From Methylomarinovum tepidoasis (GTDB lineage: Bacteria > Pseudomonadota > Gammaproteobacteria > Methylococcales > Methylothermaceae), in the NCBI RefSeq assembly GCF_030294985.1, contig NZ_AP024718.1, forward strand, positions 1,689,001 through 1,753,000: 64,000 bases of DNA. Reading direction: 5' to 3'. The notes under the pieces were generated by a model. It had not been told where the DNA came from. It did not search any database and saw only the letters and a program-made list of their open reading frames with translations. Both the position numbers and the translations under genes were made by a program. This document shows positions 27,459 to 36,240 of the stretch, in pieces (the stretch's first letter is position 1; every line of letters starts with the position of its first letter).

Positions 27459-27492
27459 CCCCGGTCGGGCCCGCGCCCGGCCGGGGTTTTTT
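27459..27492 (+). terminator. Rho-independent terminator after xoxF
   Basis: CCCCGGTCGGGC and GCCCGGCCGGGG form a 12-bp stem (one G-T pair) around CCGC, followed directly by six T residues. It sits 35 bases after the xoxF stop. Confidence 0.92.
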
Positions 27493-27533
27493 GTTTTATA
27501 CTGATGCCTTGCCGGGCTTTGCGAGGAGACCTC

Positions 27534-28421
27534 ATGGAAGAAATCGCTGCTTTCATCATGGCCAGTCGCTGGCGCGCCATGGCGGTGGCCGCTGTCTGCG
27601 CGCTGATCGGTATCTATTTCCTCCCTTTGATCGTGGTCAGTGGCGCGGTCATTGCCCTGGTGGTCCTGCGCCGGGGGTTGTGGGAGGGGGGGCTGGTCCT
27701 GATCGGTGCCGCGGTGTTGACCTGGCTGGGTTTCATGTGGCTGCCGCCGCGCCCCGGTTTCCCGTTCCCCTTGAGTTTCGTTCTGTGGCTGCCGCTGATG
27801 CCCGTGGCTCTGGTGCTGCGCAACACGTTTTCCCAGGGGGTTGCGCTGCTGACCCTGTGGGCGCTGATGGTCGCCTATGTGGGGCTGACCCATGCCCTGA
27901 CCGGTGACGTAACGGCGTTCTGGAAGCACTGGTTGGCGCTGGCGGTCGCCAACGTCAAGGGGGCGACCGTTTACGGTTTCGAGCGCGAGGGTACCCTGCG
28001 TCTGCTCAACGGCCTGGTGGCGATGTTGTACGCCTTGTGCGTCTTCGCCGCGCTGGCCCTGGCCCGCTGGTGGCAGGCGCTGCTCTACAATCCCGGCGGG
28101 TTCGGTGAGGAGTTCTATCACCTGCGCCTGCCGCGCTGGCTGCTGCCGTTGGCGATCGCCCTGATCTGGGGCGCCGGCTACATCGACAAGGTGCTGATGG
28201 TCGATCTGCTGCTGGTGAGCCTGGCGGTCTACACCATCCAGGGCCTGGCGATCCTGCACTGCCTGCTGGACCTGCAAAACGCCAGCGGCCTGTGGATGAT
28301 CCTGGTTTACGGGGCGCTGCTGTTCGTGCCCCAGTACGCCTTCGTCGCCGTGGCGACACTGGGTGCGATGGACAGCCTCATCGATCTGCGTGCCTGGGCG
28401 GCGCAGTCTTTGGGCGAATGA
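27534..28421 (+). CDS. Multi-pass membrane protein (DUF2232-like)
   Basis: 295 residues with about eight hydrophobic spans, resembling the DUF2232/YybS family of integral membrane proteins found in Proteobacteria. The ATG at 27534 has GCGAGGAG upstream. The gene ends in an ATGA overlap with the rhomboid gene. The function of the family is not known. The family call is moderate; the membrane topology is certain. Confidence 0.7.
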   Translation: MEEIAAFIMASRWRAMAVAAVCALIGIYFLPLIVVSGAVIALVVLRRGLWEGGLVLIGAAVLTWLGFMWLPPRPGFPFPLSFVLWLPLMPVALVLRNTFSQGVALLTLWALMVAYVGLTHALTGDVTAFWKHWLALAVANVKGATVYGFEREGTLRLLNGLVAMLYALCVFAALALARWWQALLYNPGGFGEEFYHLRLPRWLLPLAIALIWGAGYIDKVLMVDLLLVSLAVYTIQGLAILHCLLDLQNASGLWMILVYGALLFVPQYAFVAVATLGAMDSLIDLRAWAAQSLGE

Positions 28422-29089
28422 TCCCACTGCGCGACACGATCCCCTGCCACCGCACGCCGTGGGTGACCTGGTGCCTGATCGGCATCAACGTCACGATCTT
28501 CCTTTATCTGTGGTGGCTGCCGGAGGAGATCCGCCTCAAGATCCTCTATCTCTACGGTCTGGTGCCGGCCCGCTACACCCATCCCGAATGGGCCGCCTGG
28601 GTCGGGCTCGATCCGAATGACTATTGGCCCTTCCTCACCAACCTGTTTCTCCACGGCGGTTGGCCGCACATCATTTTCAATGCCTGGTTGTTGTGGATCT
28701 TCGGCGACAACGTCGAGGACCGCATGGGGTCGGGGCGATTCCTGGTTTATTACCTGCTGTGCGGTCTGATCGCCAATGGCGTGCACATGGCCATCAACGC
28801 CGATGCCACCCTCGCGGCGGTGGGGGCTTCCGGCGCCATCGCCGGGGTGATGGCCGCCTACTTCTACCTCTTCCCCCACGCCCAGGTGATCGTGTGGATT
28901 TTCCCGTTCCCCCTGTTCGTTCCGGTGCCGGCGATCCTGTTTTTGGGGTTGTGGGTCATTTTCCAGGCCTATCAAGCCACCACCGCCGGCGCGGGGGCGG
29001 CCTGGTGGGGGCATCTGGGGGGATTCGCCGCCGGTTTCCTGTTGCACCGCTTCTTCGTCCGCAGGGAGACGGACCATGACCCGGCGTGA
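28418..29089 (+). CDS. Rhomboid family intramembrane serine protease
   Basis: 223 residues with six or seven spans. The catalytic serine lies in V-G-A-S-G-A-I-A-G and the histidine in W-W-G-H-L-G-G-F-A-A-G; the loop H-G-G-W-P-H-I-I-F-N also matches rhomboids. It cleaves membrane-anchored substrates within the bilayer; the substrate here is unknown. It overlaps the upstream gene by 4 bases and glcD by 14. Confidence 0.92.
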   Translation: MIPLRDTIPCHRTPWVTWCLIGINVTIFLYLWWLPEEIRLKILYLYGLVPARYTHPEWAAWVGLDPNDYWPFLTNLFLHGGWPHIIFNAWLLWIFGDNVEDRMGSGRFLVYYLLCGLIANGVHMAINADATLAAVGASGAIAGVMAAYFYLFPHAQVIVWIFPFPLFVPVPAILFLGLWVIFQAYQATTAGAGAAWWGHLGGFAAGFLLHRFFVRRETDHDPA

Positions 29090-30530
29090 CGCGATGATCC
29101 GCCGCCTGCAGGCGATCGTGCCCGACGAGGCGATCCTGCGGCGACCGGAGGAGCTGAAACCCTACGAGTGCGACGGCCTGACCGCCTACCGGCGCGTGCC
29201 CTGGCTGGTGGTACTGCCGGAACACGAATCCCAGCTGGTTCGGATCTTGAAACTGTGCCATGACGAAAAGGTACCCCTGGTGGTGCGCGGCGCCGGCACC
29301 GGGCTTTCCGGCGGCGCGCTGCCTCTGGAGGAAGGGCTGCTGGTGAGCCTGGCGCGCTTCGACCGGATTCTGGAACTGGACCCGTTGGGCCGCACCGCTC
29401 GGGTCCAGCCCGGGGTGCGCAATCTCGCCATCAGCGGGGCGGCTCGTCCTCACGGGCTGTATTACGCCCCCGATCCCTCGTCGCAGATCGCCTGCAGCAT
29501 CGGCGGCAACGTGGCCGAGAACGCCGGCGGCATCCATTGTCTGAAATACGGCCTGACGGTGCACAACGTGATCGCCCTGCGCTGCCTGACGATGGAGGGG
29601 GAGACGGTGATTCTGGGAAGTGCCGGGCTCGACGGGCCCGGCTATGACCTTCTGGCTCTGGTGCACGGTTCCGAGGGACTGCTGGCGGTGGTGACGGAGA
29701 TCACCGTGCGCCTGTTGCCGCTTCCGGGTTGCACCCGCACCCTGCTGGCGGCCTTCTCCACGGTGGCGGCGGCTGCGGACGCGGTGGCGGCGGTGATCGA
29801 GGCCGGGCTGATTCCGGCGGCGATGGAGATGATGGACCGGCCCGCCATCGTCGCGGTGGAGGATTATCTCCAGGCGGGTTATCCCCGCGAGGCGGCCGCG
29901 CTGGTGATCTGCGAACTGGATGGCCCTGAGGCCCAGGTGGAGGCGGAAGCGGCCGCTGCCCGCCGTCAGTTCGAGCGTCACGGCGCTTTCCGGGTGCAGG
30001 TGGCCCAGGACGAGGCCGAGCGGCAGCGCTTCTGGCAGGGGCGCAAGTCCGCCTTTCCCGCCATCGGCCGCATCACCCCCGACTACTACTGTATGGACGG
30101 CACCATTCCCCGCCACCGGGTGGCCGAGGTGCTGGCCGGAATCGCCCGGCTGGCGGACAAATACGGCCTGCGGGTGGCCAACGTCTTTCATGCCGGGGAC
30201 GGTAATCTCCATCCCCTCATCATGTACGACGCCGCCGCCGGGGAGCTGGAGAAGGTCGAGCGCCTGGGGCGGGAGATTCTGGAACTGTGCGTCCAGGTCG
30301 GCGGCACCATCACCGGCGAGCACGGGGTGGGGGTGGAAAAACTCGATTCCATGTGCCGGCAATTCGGCGAAGGGGAGCTGCGCCTGTTCCACGCCGTCAA
30401 ACAGGCGTTCGATCCTCGGGGGCTGCTCAATCCCGGCAAGGCGGTGCCCACCCTGGCCCGCTGTGCCGAACTGGGCGGAATGCACGTACACCAGGGGCGG
30501 TTGCCTCATCCTGAACTGGTGCGTTTCTGA
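29076..30530 (+). CDS. glcD: Glycolate oxidase FAD subunit
   Basis: 484 residues. The FAD-binding PCMH domain shows V-R-G-A-G-T-G-L-S-G-G-A and S-I-G-G-N-V-A-E-N-A-G-G; the C-terminal cap has H-A-G-D-G-N-L-H-P and G-E-H-G-V-G-V-E-K, both typical of GlcD. With GlcE and GlcF it oxidises glycolate to glyoxylate at the membrane. The next two genes complete the enzyme, which rules out a D-lactate dehydrogenase call. In CO2-fixing or methane-oxidising bacteria it would recycle phosphoglycolate carbon. Confidence 0.94.
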   Translation: MTRRDAMIRRLQAIVPDEAILRRPEELKPYECDGLTAYRRVPWLVVLPEHESQLVRILKLCHDEKVPLVVRGAGTGLSGGALPLEEGLLVSLARFDRILELDPLGRTARVQPGVRNLAISGAARPHGLYYAPDPSSQIACSIGGNVAENAGGIHCLKYGLTVHNVIALRCLTMEGETVILGSAGLDGPGYDLLALVHGSEGLLAVVTEITVRLLPLPGCTRTLLAAFSTVAAAADAVAAVIEAGLIPAAMEMMDRPAIVAVEDYLQAGYPREAAALVICELDGPEAQVEAEAAAARRQFERHGAFRVQVAQDEAERQRFWQGRKSAFPAIGRITPDYYCMDGTIPRHRVAEVLAGIARLADKYGLRVANVFHAGDGNLHPLIMYDAAAGELEKVERLGREILELCVQVGGTITGEHGVGVEKLDSMCRQFGEGELRLFHAVKQAFDPRGLLNPGKAVPTLARCAELGGMHVHQGRLPHPELVRF

Positions 30531-30531
30531 T

Positions 30532-31584
30532 ATGGACTTGACCGAAGCATTGCAGGAACAGGTATCGACGTCCTGCCGTCGTGGCACGTCGCTACGGATC
30601 GTCGGCGGCGGCAGCAAAGCGTTCTACGGCCGTGCCGTCGAAGGCGAGGTGTTGGCGCTGGGCGAACACCGGGGAGTCGTCGCTTACCAGCCCAGCGAGC
30701 TGGTGGTGACCGTCCGCGGCGGCACTCCGCTGGCGGAACTGGAGCAGGTATTGGCGGCCGAGGGGCAGATGCTCGGTTTCGAACCGCCCCATTTCTGCCC
30801 GGCCACCGTCGGCGGGGCGGTGGCGGCGGGGCTTTCCGGGCCGCGGCGGCCCTTCGCCGGGGCGGTGCGGGATTTCGTCCTCGGCGTCAGACTGCTCACG
30901 GGACGCGGCGAGGTGTTGTCCTTCGGGGGGCAGGTGATGAAGAACGTGGCCGGCTTCGATCTGGCGCGGGTGCTGGCCGGTTCCCTGGGGACGCTGGGCG
31001 TCATCCTGGAGGTGTCGCTCAAGGTGCTTCCCAAACCGCCCCTGGAAGTGACCCTGCGCCGCCGCCTGCCGCCGCAGCAGGCGCTGGGCGCGATGGCGGA
31101 GCTGATGGGGCGCGATCTGCCCCTGAGCGGTTTGGCCTATGACGAGCCGTTTTTATATTTGCGCCTCAGCGGTCTGCCTGAGGTGATCGAGGAAACGGCG
31201 GCCGATCTGGGGGCGGAATATCTGCCTGACAACCGTTTCTGGCTGGATCTGCGAGAGCAGCGCCTGGCCTTCTTCACCGCAGGGGAAGAATCCCTGTGGC
31301 GGCTGGCTTGGCCCCCGGCCGCCCCCAACCCCGACCTGCCGGGCCGCTGGCTGCTCGACTGGGGCGGCGCCCAGCGCTGGCTCAGGACCACCGCTGAGCC
31401 GGACGCCATTTTCCAAGCGGCGGCGCAGGCGGGGGGGCACGCCACCTGGTTCCGGGGGCACGGTCCGGCCGATCCGGTGTTCCAGCCGTTGCCGCCGCAG
31501 CTGTTCAAGCTGCATAAAGCCCTCAAGGAAGCCTTCGATCCCAAGCGCATTCTCAATCCCGGCCGGATGTACGAGGATCTCTGA
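30532..31584 (+). CDS. glcE: Glycolate oxidase FAD-binding subunit GlcE
   Basis: 350 residues. The same PCMH fold as GlcD but shorter: I-V-G-G-G-S-K, E-P-P-H-F near residue 85 and V-M-K-N-V-A-G-F-D-L. It starts one base after the glcD stop and its own stop overlaps glcF (TGATG). A longer frame to 29920 exists but lies inside glcD and is rejected. Confidence 0.93.
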   Translation: MDLTEALQEQVSTSCRRGTSLRIVGGGSKAFYGRAVEGEVLALGEHRGVVAYQPSELVVTVRGGTPLAELEQVLAAEGQMLGFEPPHFCPATVGGAVAAGLSGPRRPFAGAVRDFVLGVRLLTGRGEVLSFGGQVMKNVAGFDLARVLAGSLGTLGVILEVSLKVLPKPPLEVTLRRRLPPQQALGAMAELMGRDLPLSGLAYDEPFLYLRLSGLPEVIEETAADLGAEYLPDNRFWLDLREQRLAFFTAGEESLWRLAWPPAAPNPDLPGRWLLDWGGAQRWLRTTAEPDAIFQAAAQAGGHATWFRGHGPADPVFQPLPPQLFKLHKALKEAFDPKRILNPGRMYEDL

Positions 31585-32804
31585 TGCAGGTCGAACTCGC
31601 TTCTCAATATCGCCAGGATCCGGTCGCCCGGCTGGCGGCCGATATCATCCGCGGCTGTGTCCACTGCGGCTTCTGTAACGCCACCTGTCCCACCTACCGG
31701 CTGTTGGGGGACGAGCTGGACGGTCCCCGCGGGCGGATCTATCAGATCAAGGACCTGTTCGAAGGTCTGCCCCCCACCGCCAGCCTGCAGAAGCACCTGG
31801 ACCGTTGCCTGACCTGCCGGGCCTGTGAAACCACCTGTCCTTCCGGCGTGGCCTACGGCCGCCTGCTGGATCTGGGGCGCGGTTGGGTGGCGCAGGCGGT
31901 GCCGCGTCCCTGGCGCCAGCGTCTGCTGCGGGCGGCGTTGCGCTTCTGGCTGCCCCATCCCCGGCGGCTGCGGCCGTGGTATCGGCTGGTCGAACCGCTG
32001 CGGCCGCTGCTGCCCCGTTCACTGCGCGTCCGTCTGGGGCGGGGCGGGCGCTTTACCTGGCCGCCGCCGCGCCATCCGCGCCGGATGCTGATTCTGGAAG
32101 GTTGTGTCCAGTCGGTGCTGGAACCAGGCATCGACGCGGCGGCCGCACGGGTGTTCGACTGTCTCGGCATCAGCCTGATCCGGGTGCCCGAAGCCGGCTG
32201 CTGCGGCGCCCTCAGCTATCATCTGGACGCCCAGACCGAGGGGCTCGATTTCGCCCGCCGCAACATCGACGCCTGGTGGCCCCACGTGGAAGCGGGCGCG
32301 GAAGCCATCCTCGTCACCGCCTCCGGCTGCGGGGTGATGGTGAAGGATTACGGCGAGCTGCTGGGCTGCGACCCCGCCTATCGCGACAAGGCCCGCCGGA
32401 TCGCGGAGCTGGCCCGGGATCCGGCGGAAATTCTCGCAGGTTTGGATCTGCGCCCGCTGCAGGTCGCCCCCTGCCGAGTGGCGTTCCAGTCTCCCTGCAC
32501 CCTGCAGCATGGCCAGCGCCTCGCCGGGGTGGTGGAAGGGATTCTGCAACGTTTGGGGTTCGCGCTGACGCCGGTACCCGACGCCCAGCTGTGCTGCGGT
32601 TCCGCTGGCGTCTATTCCCTGCTCCAACCCAGGCTGGCCGCCCGGCTGCGGGCACGAAAGATCGCCGCCTTGGAAAGCGGCGATCCGGATGTCATCGCCA
32701 GCGCCAACATCGGCTGCCTGCTGCACCTGGCGCCGGTGGCCACCAGGCCGGTGCGGCACTGGCTGGAGTTATTGGATACGACAGGCGCGCCGAATTCAGG
32801 GTAA
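31584..32804 (+). CDS. glcF: Glycolate oxidase iron-sulfur subunit
   Basis: 406 residues. Two [4Fe-4S] motifs near the N-terminus (C-V-H-C-G-F-C-N-A-T-C-P and C-L-T-C-R-A-C-E-T-T-C-P) and two cysteine-rich CCG domains (A-G-C-C-G-A-L and L-C-C-G-S-A-G). It accepts electrons from GlcDE and passes them to the quinone pool. It ends 9 bases into the convergent P460 gene. Confidence 0.94.
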   Translation: MQVELASQYRQDPVARLAADIIRGCVHCGFCNATCPTYRLLGDELDGPRGRIYQIKDLFEGLPPTASLQKHLDRCLTCRACETTCPSGVAYGRLLDLGRGWVAQAVPRPWRQRLLRAALRFWLPHPRRLRPWYRLVEPLRPLLPRSLRVRLGRGGRFTWPPPRHPRRMLILEGCVQSVLEPGIDAAAARVFDCLGISLIRVPEAGCCGALSYHLDAQTEGLDFARRNIDAWWPHVEAGAEAILVTASGCGVMVKDYGELLGCDPAYRDKARRIAELARDPAEILAGLDLRPLQVAPCRVAFQSPCTLQHGQRLAGVVEGILQRLGFALTPVPDAQLCCGSAGVYSLLQPRLAARLRARKIAALESGDPDVIASANIGCLLHLAPVATRPVRHWLELLDTTGAPNSG

Positions 32805-33299
32805 CGGTGCCGGCCGGGTGAAGACGAAATCGGTCTTGGCGGCGGCCTTGTGGCATTCGAAGCAGGGCTTGCCGCCGTCGTTGTCAAGGGGCTTGAGTTC
32901 CATCCCCACCCAGCGGGCGAAGCCCCAGCCGCCGGTGTCGGCGTATTTTTTGCTGTCCTTGACCATGAATTCGATGTGGGACAGGGTTCCCGGGACGATG
33001 GCGGGCTGCCACAAGGGGTGGCGGCTGTCCTTCCAGACCAGTTTCCCCAAGATGGCGCCGTCCGGCCAGGGATGGGTATTGCCTTTCCGGGTGGCCGTCA
33101 TGGCGGTGGTGTTGCCGACGATCACCCGCAGGGACTGGTTGTCGTCCCGGTGGGAAACCCCCAGCACCTGCCAGTGTTTGTAGGTGGCCGGCAGCTTGAT
33201 GCCGTTGGAAGGCGGCGGGGTGGCTTGTGCACCCAGGGGCAGGATCGCGGTTGCGAACAGAAATGCGAGCTTGCGCACTGGATTTCCTCCCATATTCAT
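32796..33299 (-). CDS. Cytochrome P460-family protein
   Basis: 167 residues from the ATG at 33299, which overlaps the feoC stop (ATGA). A GTG at 33278 with GGGAGG upstream is an equally good start and gives the compact signal peptide M-R-K-L-A-F-L-F. The mature part is the P460 fold with N-P-W-P-D-G-like H-P-W-P-D-G-A and a single haem-c site C-F-E-C-H near the C-terminus. Cytochrome P460 oxidises hydroxylamine to NO or N2O; the related cytochrome c'-beta binds NO. The lysine crosslink that separates the two cannot be assigned by eye. Confidence 0.85.
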   Translation of the reverse strand: MNMGGNPVRKLAFLFATAILPLGAQATPPPSNGIKLPATYKHWQVLGVSHRDDNQSLRVIVGNTTAMTATRKGNTHPWPDGAILGKLVWKDSRHPLWQPAIVPGTLSHIEFMVKDSKKYADTGGWGFARWVGMELKPLDNDGGKPCFECHKAAAKTDFVFTRPAPLP

Positions 33300-33532
33300 G
33301 TTTCCCCCTCATTGTCGGCAATCCAGCGATAGATTTCCACCGTCTGCAGCGGGCACAGGGTGCAGCCGCCGGGGCAGGGAGTGGCGGGCGGCAGCCTCTC
33401 CACCTCGCCGCGGCGGATGAGGCGTTCGAGCATGGGGCGGACGGTTTCCGGATCGCTGCCCAGAGCTTCGGCCAGTTCCTTGAGGGGAATCTGCCGCTGG
33501 CGGCGCAGCAGGGAGCGGAGCTCGAGGATCAC
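33296..33532 (-). CDS. feoC: FeoC-like regulator of ferrous iron transport
   Basis: 78 residues from a GTG that overlaps the feoB stop (GTGA). An N-terminal winged helix (L-K-E-L-A-E-A-L-G-S-D-P) is followed by four cysteines in T-P-C-P-G-G-C-T-L-C, the FeoC cluster region thought to bind Fe-S or sense oxygen; the fourth expected cysteine is less clear. It completes feoABC. Because the frame is hidden inside a longer out-of-frame reading, it is easily missed. Confidence 0.8.
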   Translation of the reverse strand: MILELRSLLRRQRQIPLKELAEALGSDPETVRPMLERLIRRGEVERLPPATPCPGGCTLCPLQTVEIYRWIADNEGET

Positions 33533-35874
33533 CGGCAGCAGCTGCGGTGGATCAGACCGGGTCCGCCGCCGCTGGGGGCCAGGGGTGGGGGCGGCTGACG
33601 CCGCAGCCGCAGGCTGAGCCAGAACAGGGCCAGGGCGGCGGCGACCGCGGCCATCCAGGCCAGCGAGGACAGGGGATGGCGGGGCAGGGTGGCGGCCTGA
33701 TAGAAGAAGGTGGCCACGCCGTAGGCCAGCCCGGTGGTCCAGCCCAGGGCGAACAGCATCCAGCGGCTGCCGGTCTCGCGGCGGATGGCGGCGGTGGCGG
33801 CCACGCAGGGGCTGTACAGCAGAACGAACAGCAGGTAGGCGAAGGCGCCGATACGGCCGTCGAAATGGCGCACCATGGCCCCGAAAGTGCTGCGGTGGAC
33901 TTCCTGAACGGTTGCCGCCTGTTCCAGATCGCCCCCGCTTTCCAGCACCCGCAGGCCCAGAGGATCGCCAAGGGCGTCGAGACTGTCGTGGAGATTGACG
34001 GGAATGGTGGCGATGGCCGCCGCCAGCTCGGCTTTCAAGTCGAAAGCCGTCGTCTCCGTTTCCAGAGGTGCTGCGGTCTCGTCCAGACGGCTGTAGAGGG
34101 TGTCGAGGGTCCCCACCACCACTTCCTTGGCCAGAACGCCGGTAAGGATGCCGACGGTGGCCGGCCAGTTGTCGTCTGCGATTCCCAGGGGGCGTAGCGC
34201 CGGCGTGACGGCCTGGGCGGCGGCCGCCAGCATGGAGCGGTGGGGGGCGACGTCGCCGAAGCGGCCGTCGGTGCCCCAAGCGTTGAGGAGGTTGACCACC
34301 ATCACCATGACGACGATGTATTTGCCGGCGTCGGTGACGAACCCCTTGAGACGCAGCCAGCTGTGCAACAGCAGGTTGCGGCCGCTCGGCAGCTGGTAGG
34401 CGGGCAGCTCCAGCAACAGCGGTTGCGGATCTCCCGGCAGCAAAGTGGATTTGAGCAGAAAGGCGGTGCCCATGGCCGCCAGGATGCCGACCAGATAGAG
34501 GAGGAACACCACGTTCTGTCCGCCCTGGGGGAAGAAGGCGGCGGCGAACAGAGCATAGACCGCCAGGCGTGCCCCACAGGACATGAACGGGGCCATCATC
34601 ACCGTGAGAATGCGTTCCCGTTCCCGTTCCAGGGTACGGGTCGCCATGATCGCCGGGACGTTGCAGCCGAAGCCGACGATCAGCGGCACGAACGCTTTGC
34701 CCGGCAGACCCAGCCTCTGCATCAGCCGATCCATGATGAAGGCGGCCCGGGCCATGTAGCCGGAGTCTTCCAGAAAGGTGAGAAACAGGTACAGAAAGCC
34801 GATGATGGGAATGAAGGTGGCGACCACCTGGATGCCCCCGCCGATCCCGTCCGCCAGCAGTACCTGGAGCCAGGTGGGCACACCCCAGCCGGCCAGCAGC
34901 CGCTTCATCCCCTCCACGAACAGGGCGCCGGCGGCTTGATCGAAAAAGTCCACGAAGGCGCCGCCGATGTTGATGGTGAAGGTGAACAAGGCGTACATGG
35001 CCAGCAGAAACACCGGCATCCCGAGCCAGCGGTTGAGCACCACGGCGTCGATGCGGTCCGACAGGGAGCGGGAGCCGGTGATGTGGCGGCGGGTCACCTG
35101 GCGGGCCAGTTCGTGGGCCTGGCGGTAGCGGGCGTCGGCGATGACAAGGTCCAGGTCCGGGCCCAGTTCTCCCTGCAACCGGGTGCGCAGTTCCCCGATC
35201 TGGGCGGCGAGCGTCTCCGGTAGCGGTTCGGGGGGTGGGTGACCGGCGAGCAGATGCAGGGCCAGCCAGCGTCCCGGCCGTGTGGGAGCGATCCGGGCCA
35301 GCGCCGGGGTGAGCCGGGCGATGGCCTGTTCCAGTGCTGGGGGATAGGTGATCTGGATCCTGGGTGGAACCGGCTCCCTGGCCTGGCGGGCGATGGCGGC
35401 CTTGAGGTCCTCCAGGCCGGTGCCGTCCCGGGCGACGATGGGCACCACCGGGGTGTCCAGCAGCCGGCTCAGCTCGGCGGCATCCACCTCGATGCCGCGG
35501 CTTTCCGCCAGATCCATCATGTTGAGCGCCAGGACCTGGGGAACGCCGGTTTCCGCCAGCTGCAGGGTCAGATACAGGGCCCGCTCCAGCTGGCTGGCAT
35601 CGGCGATGTTGACCAGCACGTCGGCCTGACGGGAGAGGATGAAGTCGCGGGCGATGCGCTCGTCGGGGGAGGTTTCCTCCGGGTCGAGGGAGTAGGTGCC
35701 GGGGAGATCGACGACCCGGAAGGTGGCGCCGCCGAAGCGATAGTCGCCCTCCTTGCGCTCCACCGTCACTCCCGGCCAGTTGCCGGTGCGCTGACGGGCG
35801 CCGGTCAGGCGGTTGAACAACGAGGTCTTGCCGGAATTGGGATTGCCGATCAGGGCGATGGTGTATGCGGTCAT
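33529..35874 (-). CDS. feoB: Ferrous iron transporter FeoB
   Basis: 781 residues. The cytoplasmic G domain has G-N-P-N-S-G-K-T-S (G1), V-D-L-P-G-T-Y-S (G3) and N-M-M-D (G4); the membrane part has two Gate domains (V-G-F-G-C-N-V-P-A and L-Y-S-P-C-V-A-A). It moves Fe2+ into the cytoplasm using GTP. The ATG at 35874 overlaps feoA by 4 bases and is preferred over a longer frame that runs through feoA. Confidence 0.95.
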   Translation of the reverse strand: MTAYTIALIGNPNSGKTSLFNRLTGARQRTGNWPGVTVERKEGDYRFGGATFRVVDLPGTYSLDPEETSPDERIARDFILSRQADVLVNIADASQLERALYLTLQLAETGVPQVLALNMMDLAESRGIEVDAAELSRLLDTPVVPIVARDGTGLEDLKAAIARQAREPVPPRIQITYPPALEQAIARLTPALARIAPTRPGRWLALHLLAGHPPPEPLPETLAAQIGELRTRLQGELGPDLDLVIADARYRQAHELARQVTRRHITGSRSLSDRIDAVVLNRWLGMPVFLLAMYALFTFTINIGGAFVDFFDQAAGALFVEGMKRLLAGWGVPTWLQVLLADGIGGGIQVVATFIPIIGFLYLFLTFLEDSGYMARAAFIMDRLMQRLGLPGKAFVPLIVGFGCNVPAIMATRTLERERERILTVMMAPFMSCGARLAVYALFAAAFFPQGGQNVVFLLYLVGILAAMGTAFLLKSTLLPGDPQPLLLELPAYQLPSGRNLLLHSWLRLKGFVTDAGKYIVVMVMVVNLLNAWGTDGRFGDVAPHRSMLAAAAQAVTPALRPLGIADDNWPATVGILTGVLAKEVVVGTLDTLYSRLDETAAPLETETTAFDLKAELAAAIATIPVNLHDSLDALGDPLGLRVLESGGDLEQAATVQEVHRSTFGAMVRHFDGRIGAFAYLLFVLLYSPCVAATAAIRRETGSRWMLFALGWTTGLAYGVATFFYQAATLPRHPLSSLAWMAAVAAALALFWLSLRLRRQPPPPLAPSGGGPGLIHRSCCR

Positions 35875-36104
35875 GGGGTTTCTTCCTGCACCAGGATGCG
35901 TTCGGCCAGATCGCGGCCGACGGCCATGCGGTCGTGATGGCGTCCGATCACCACCGAGCCGTTGCGGTTGCGCCATACCTGGATCGTCGTGCCCGGGGCC
36001 AGCCCCAGACTGAGGAGGCGCAGCCGGGTGCGTTTGTCGGCGACGTCGACGATGCGCACCGGGCGGCCGGCTGGGATGCCGCTGAGAGGTCGGGACGGGG
36101 TCAT
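35871..36104 (-). CDS. feoA: FeoA, SH3-like partner of FeoB
   Basis: 77 residues with the FeoA SH3-like fold (R-L-L-S-L-G-L-A-P-G-T-T-I near the middle). It is needed for FeoB activity. First gene of the feo operon. Confidence 0.93.
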   Translation of the reverse strand: MTPSRPLSGIPAGRPVRIVDVADKRTRLRLLSLGLAPGTTIQVWRNRNGSVVIGRHHDRMAVGRDLAERILVQEETP

Positions 36105-36122
36105 GGCGCTCTGAGGGAATAG

Positions 36123-36141
36123 TTAATGAGAACGATTATAG
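36123..36141 (-). promoter_or_regulatory. Probable Fur box upstream of feoABC
   Basis: TTAATGAGAACGATTATAG resembles the Fur consensus (two A/T-rich imperfect repeats around ATGAGAA / CGATTAT). It lies about 20 bases upstream of the feoA start, where a Fe2+-Fur repressor would block transcription. Confidence 0.65.
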
Positions 36142-36240
36142 TTTATGGTCGGGGCTTGTCCAGCCCCGGCGTTTCCGATTTCGCTCCGAACCCATTAAGA
36201 TAAAGGCGTTTTTGCAAAATTCCAGATCGAGTAAGCAGTC

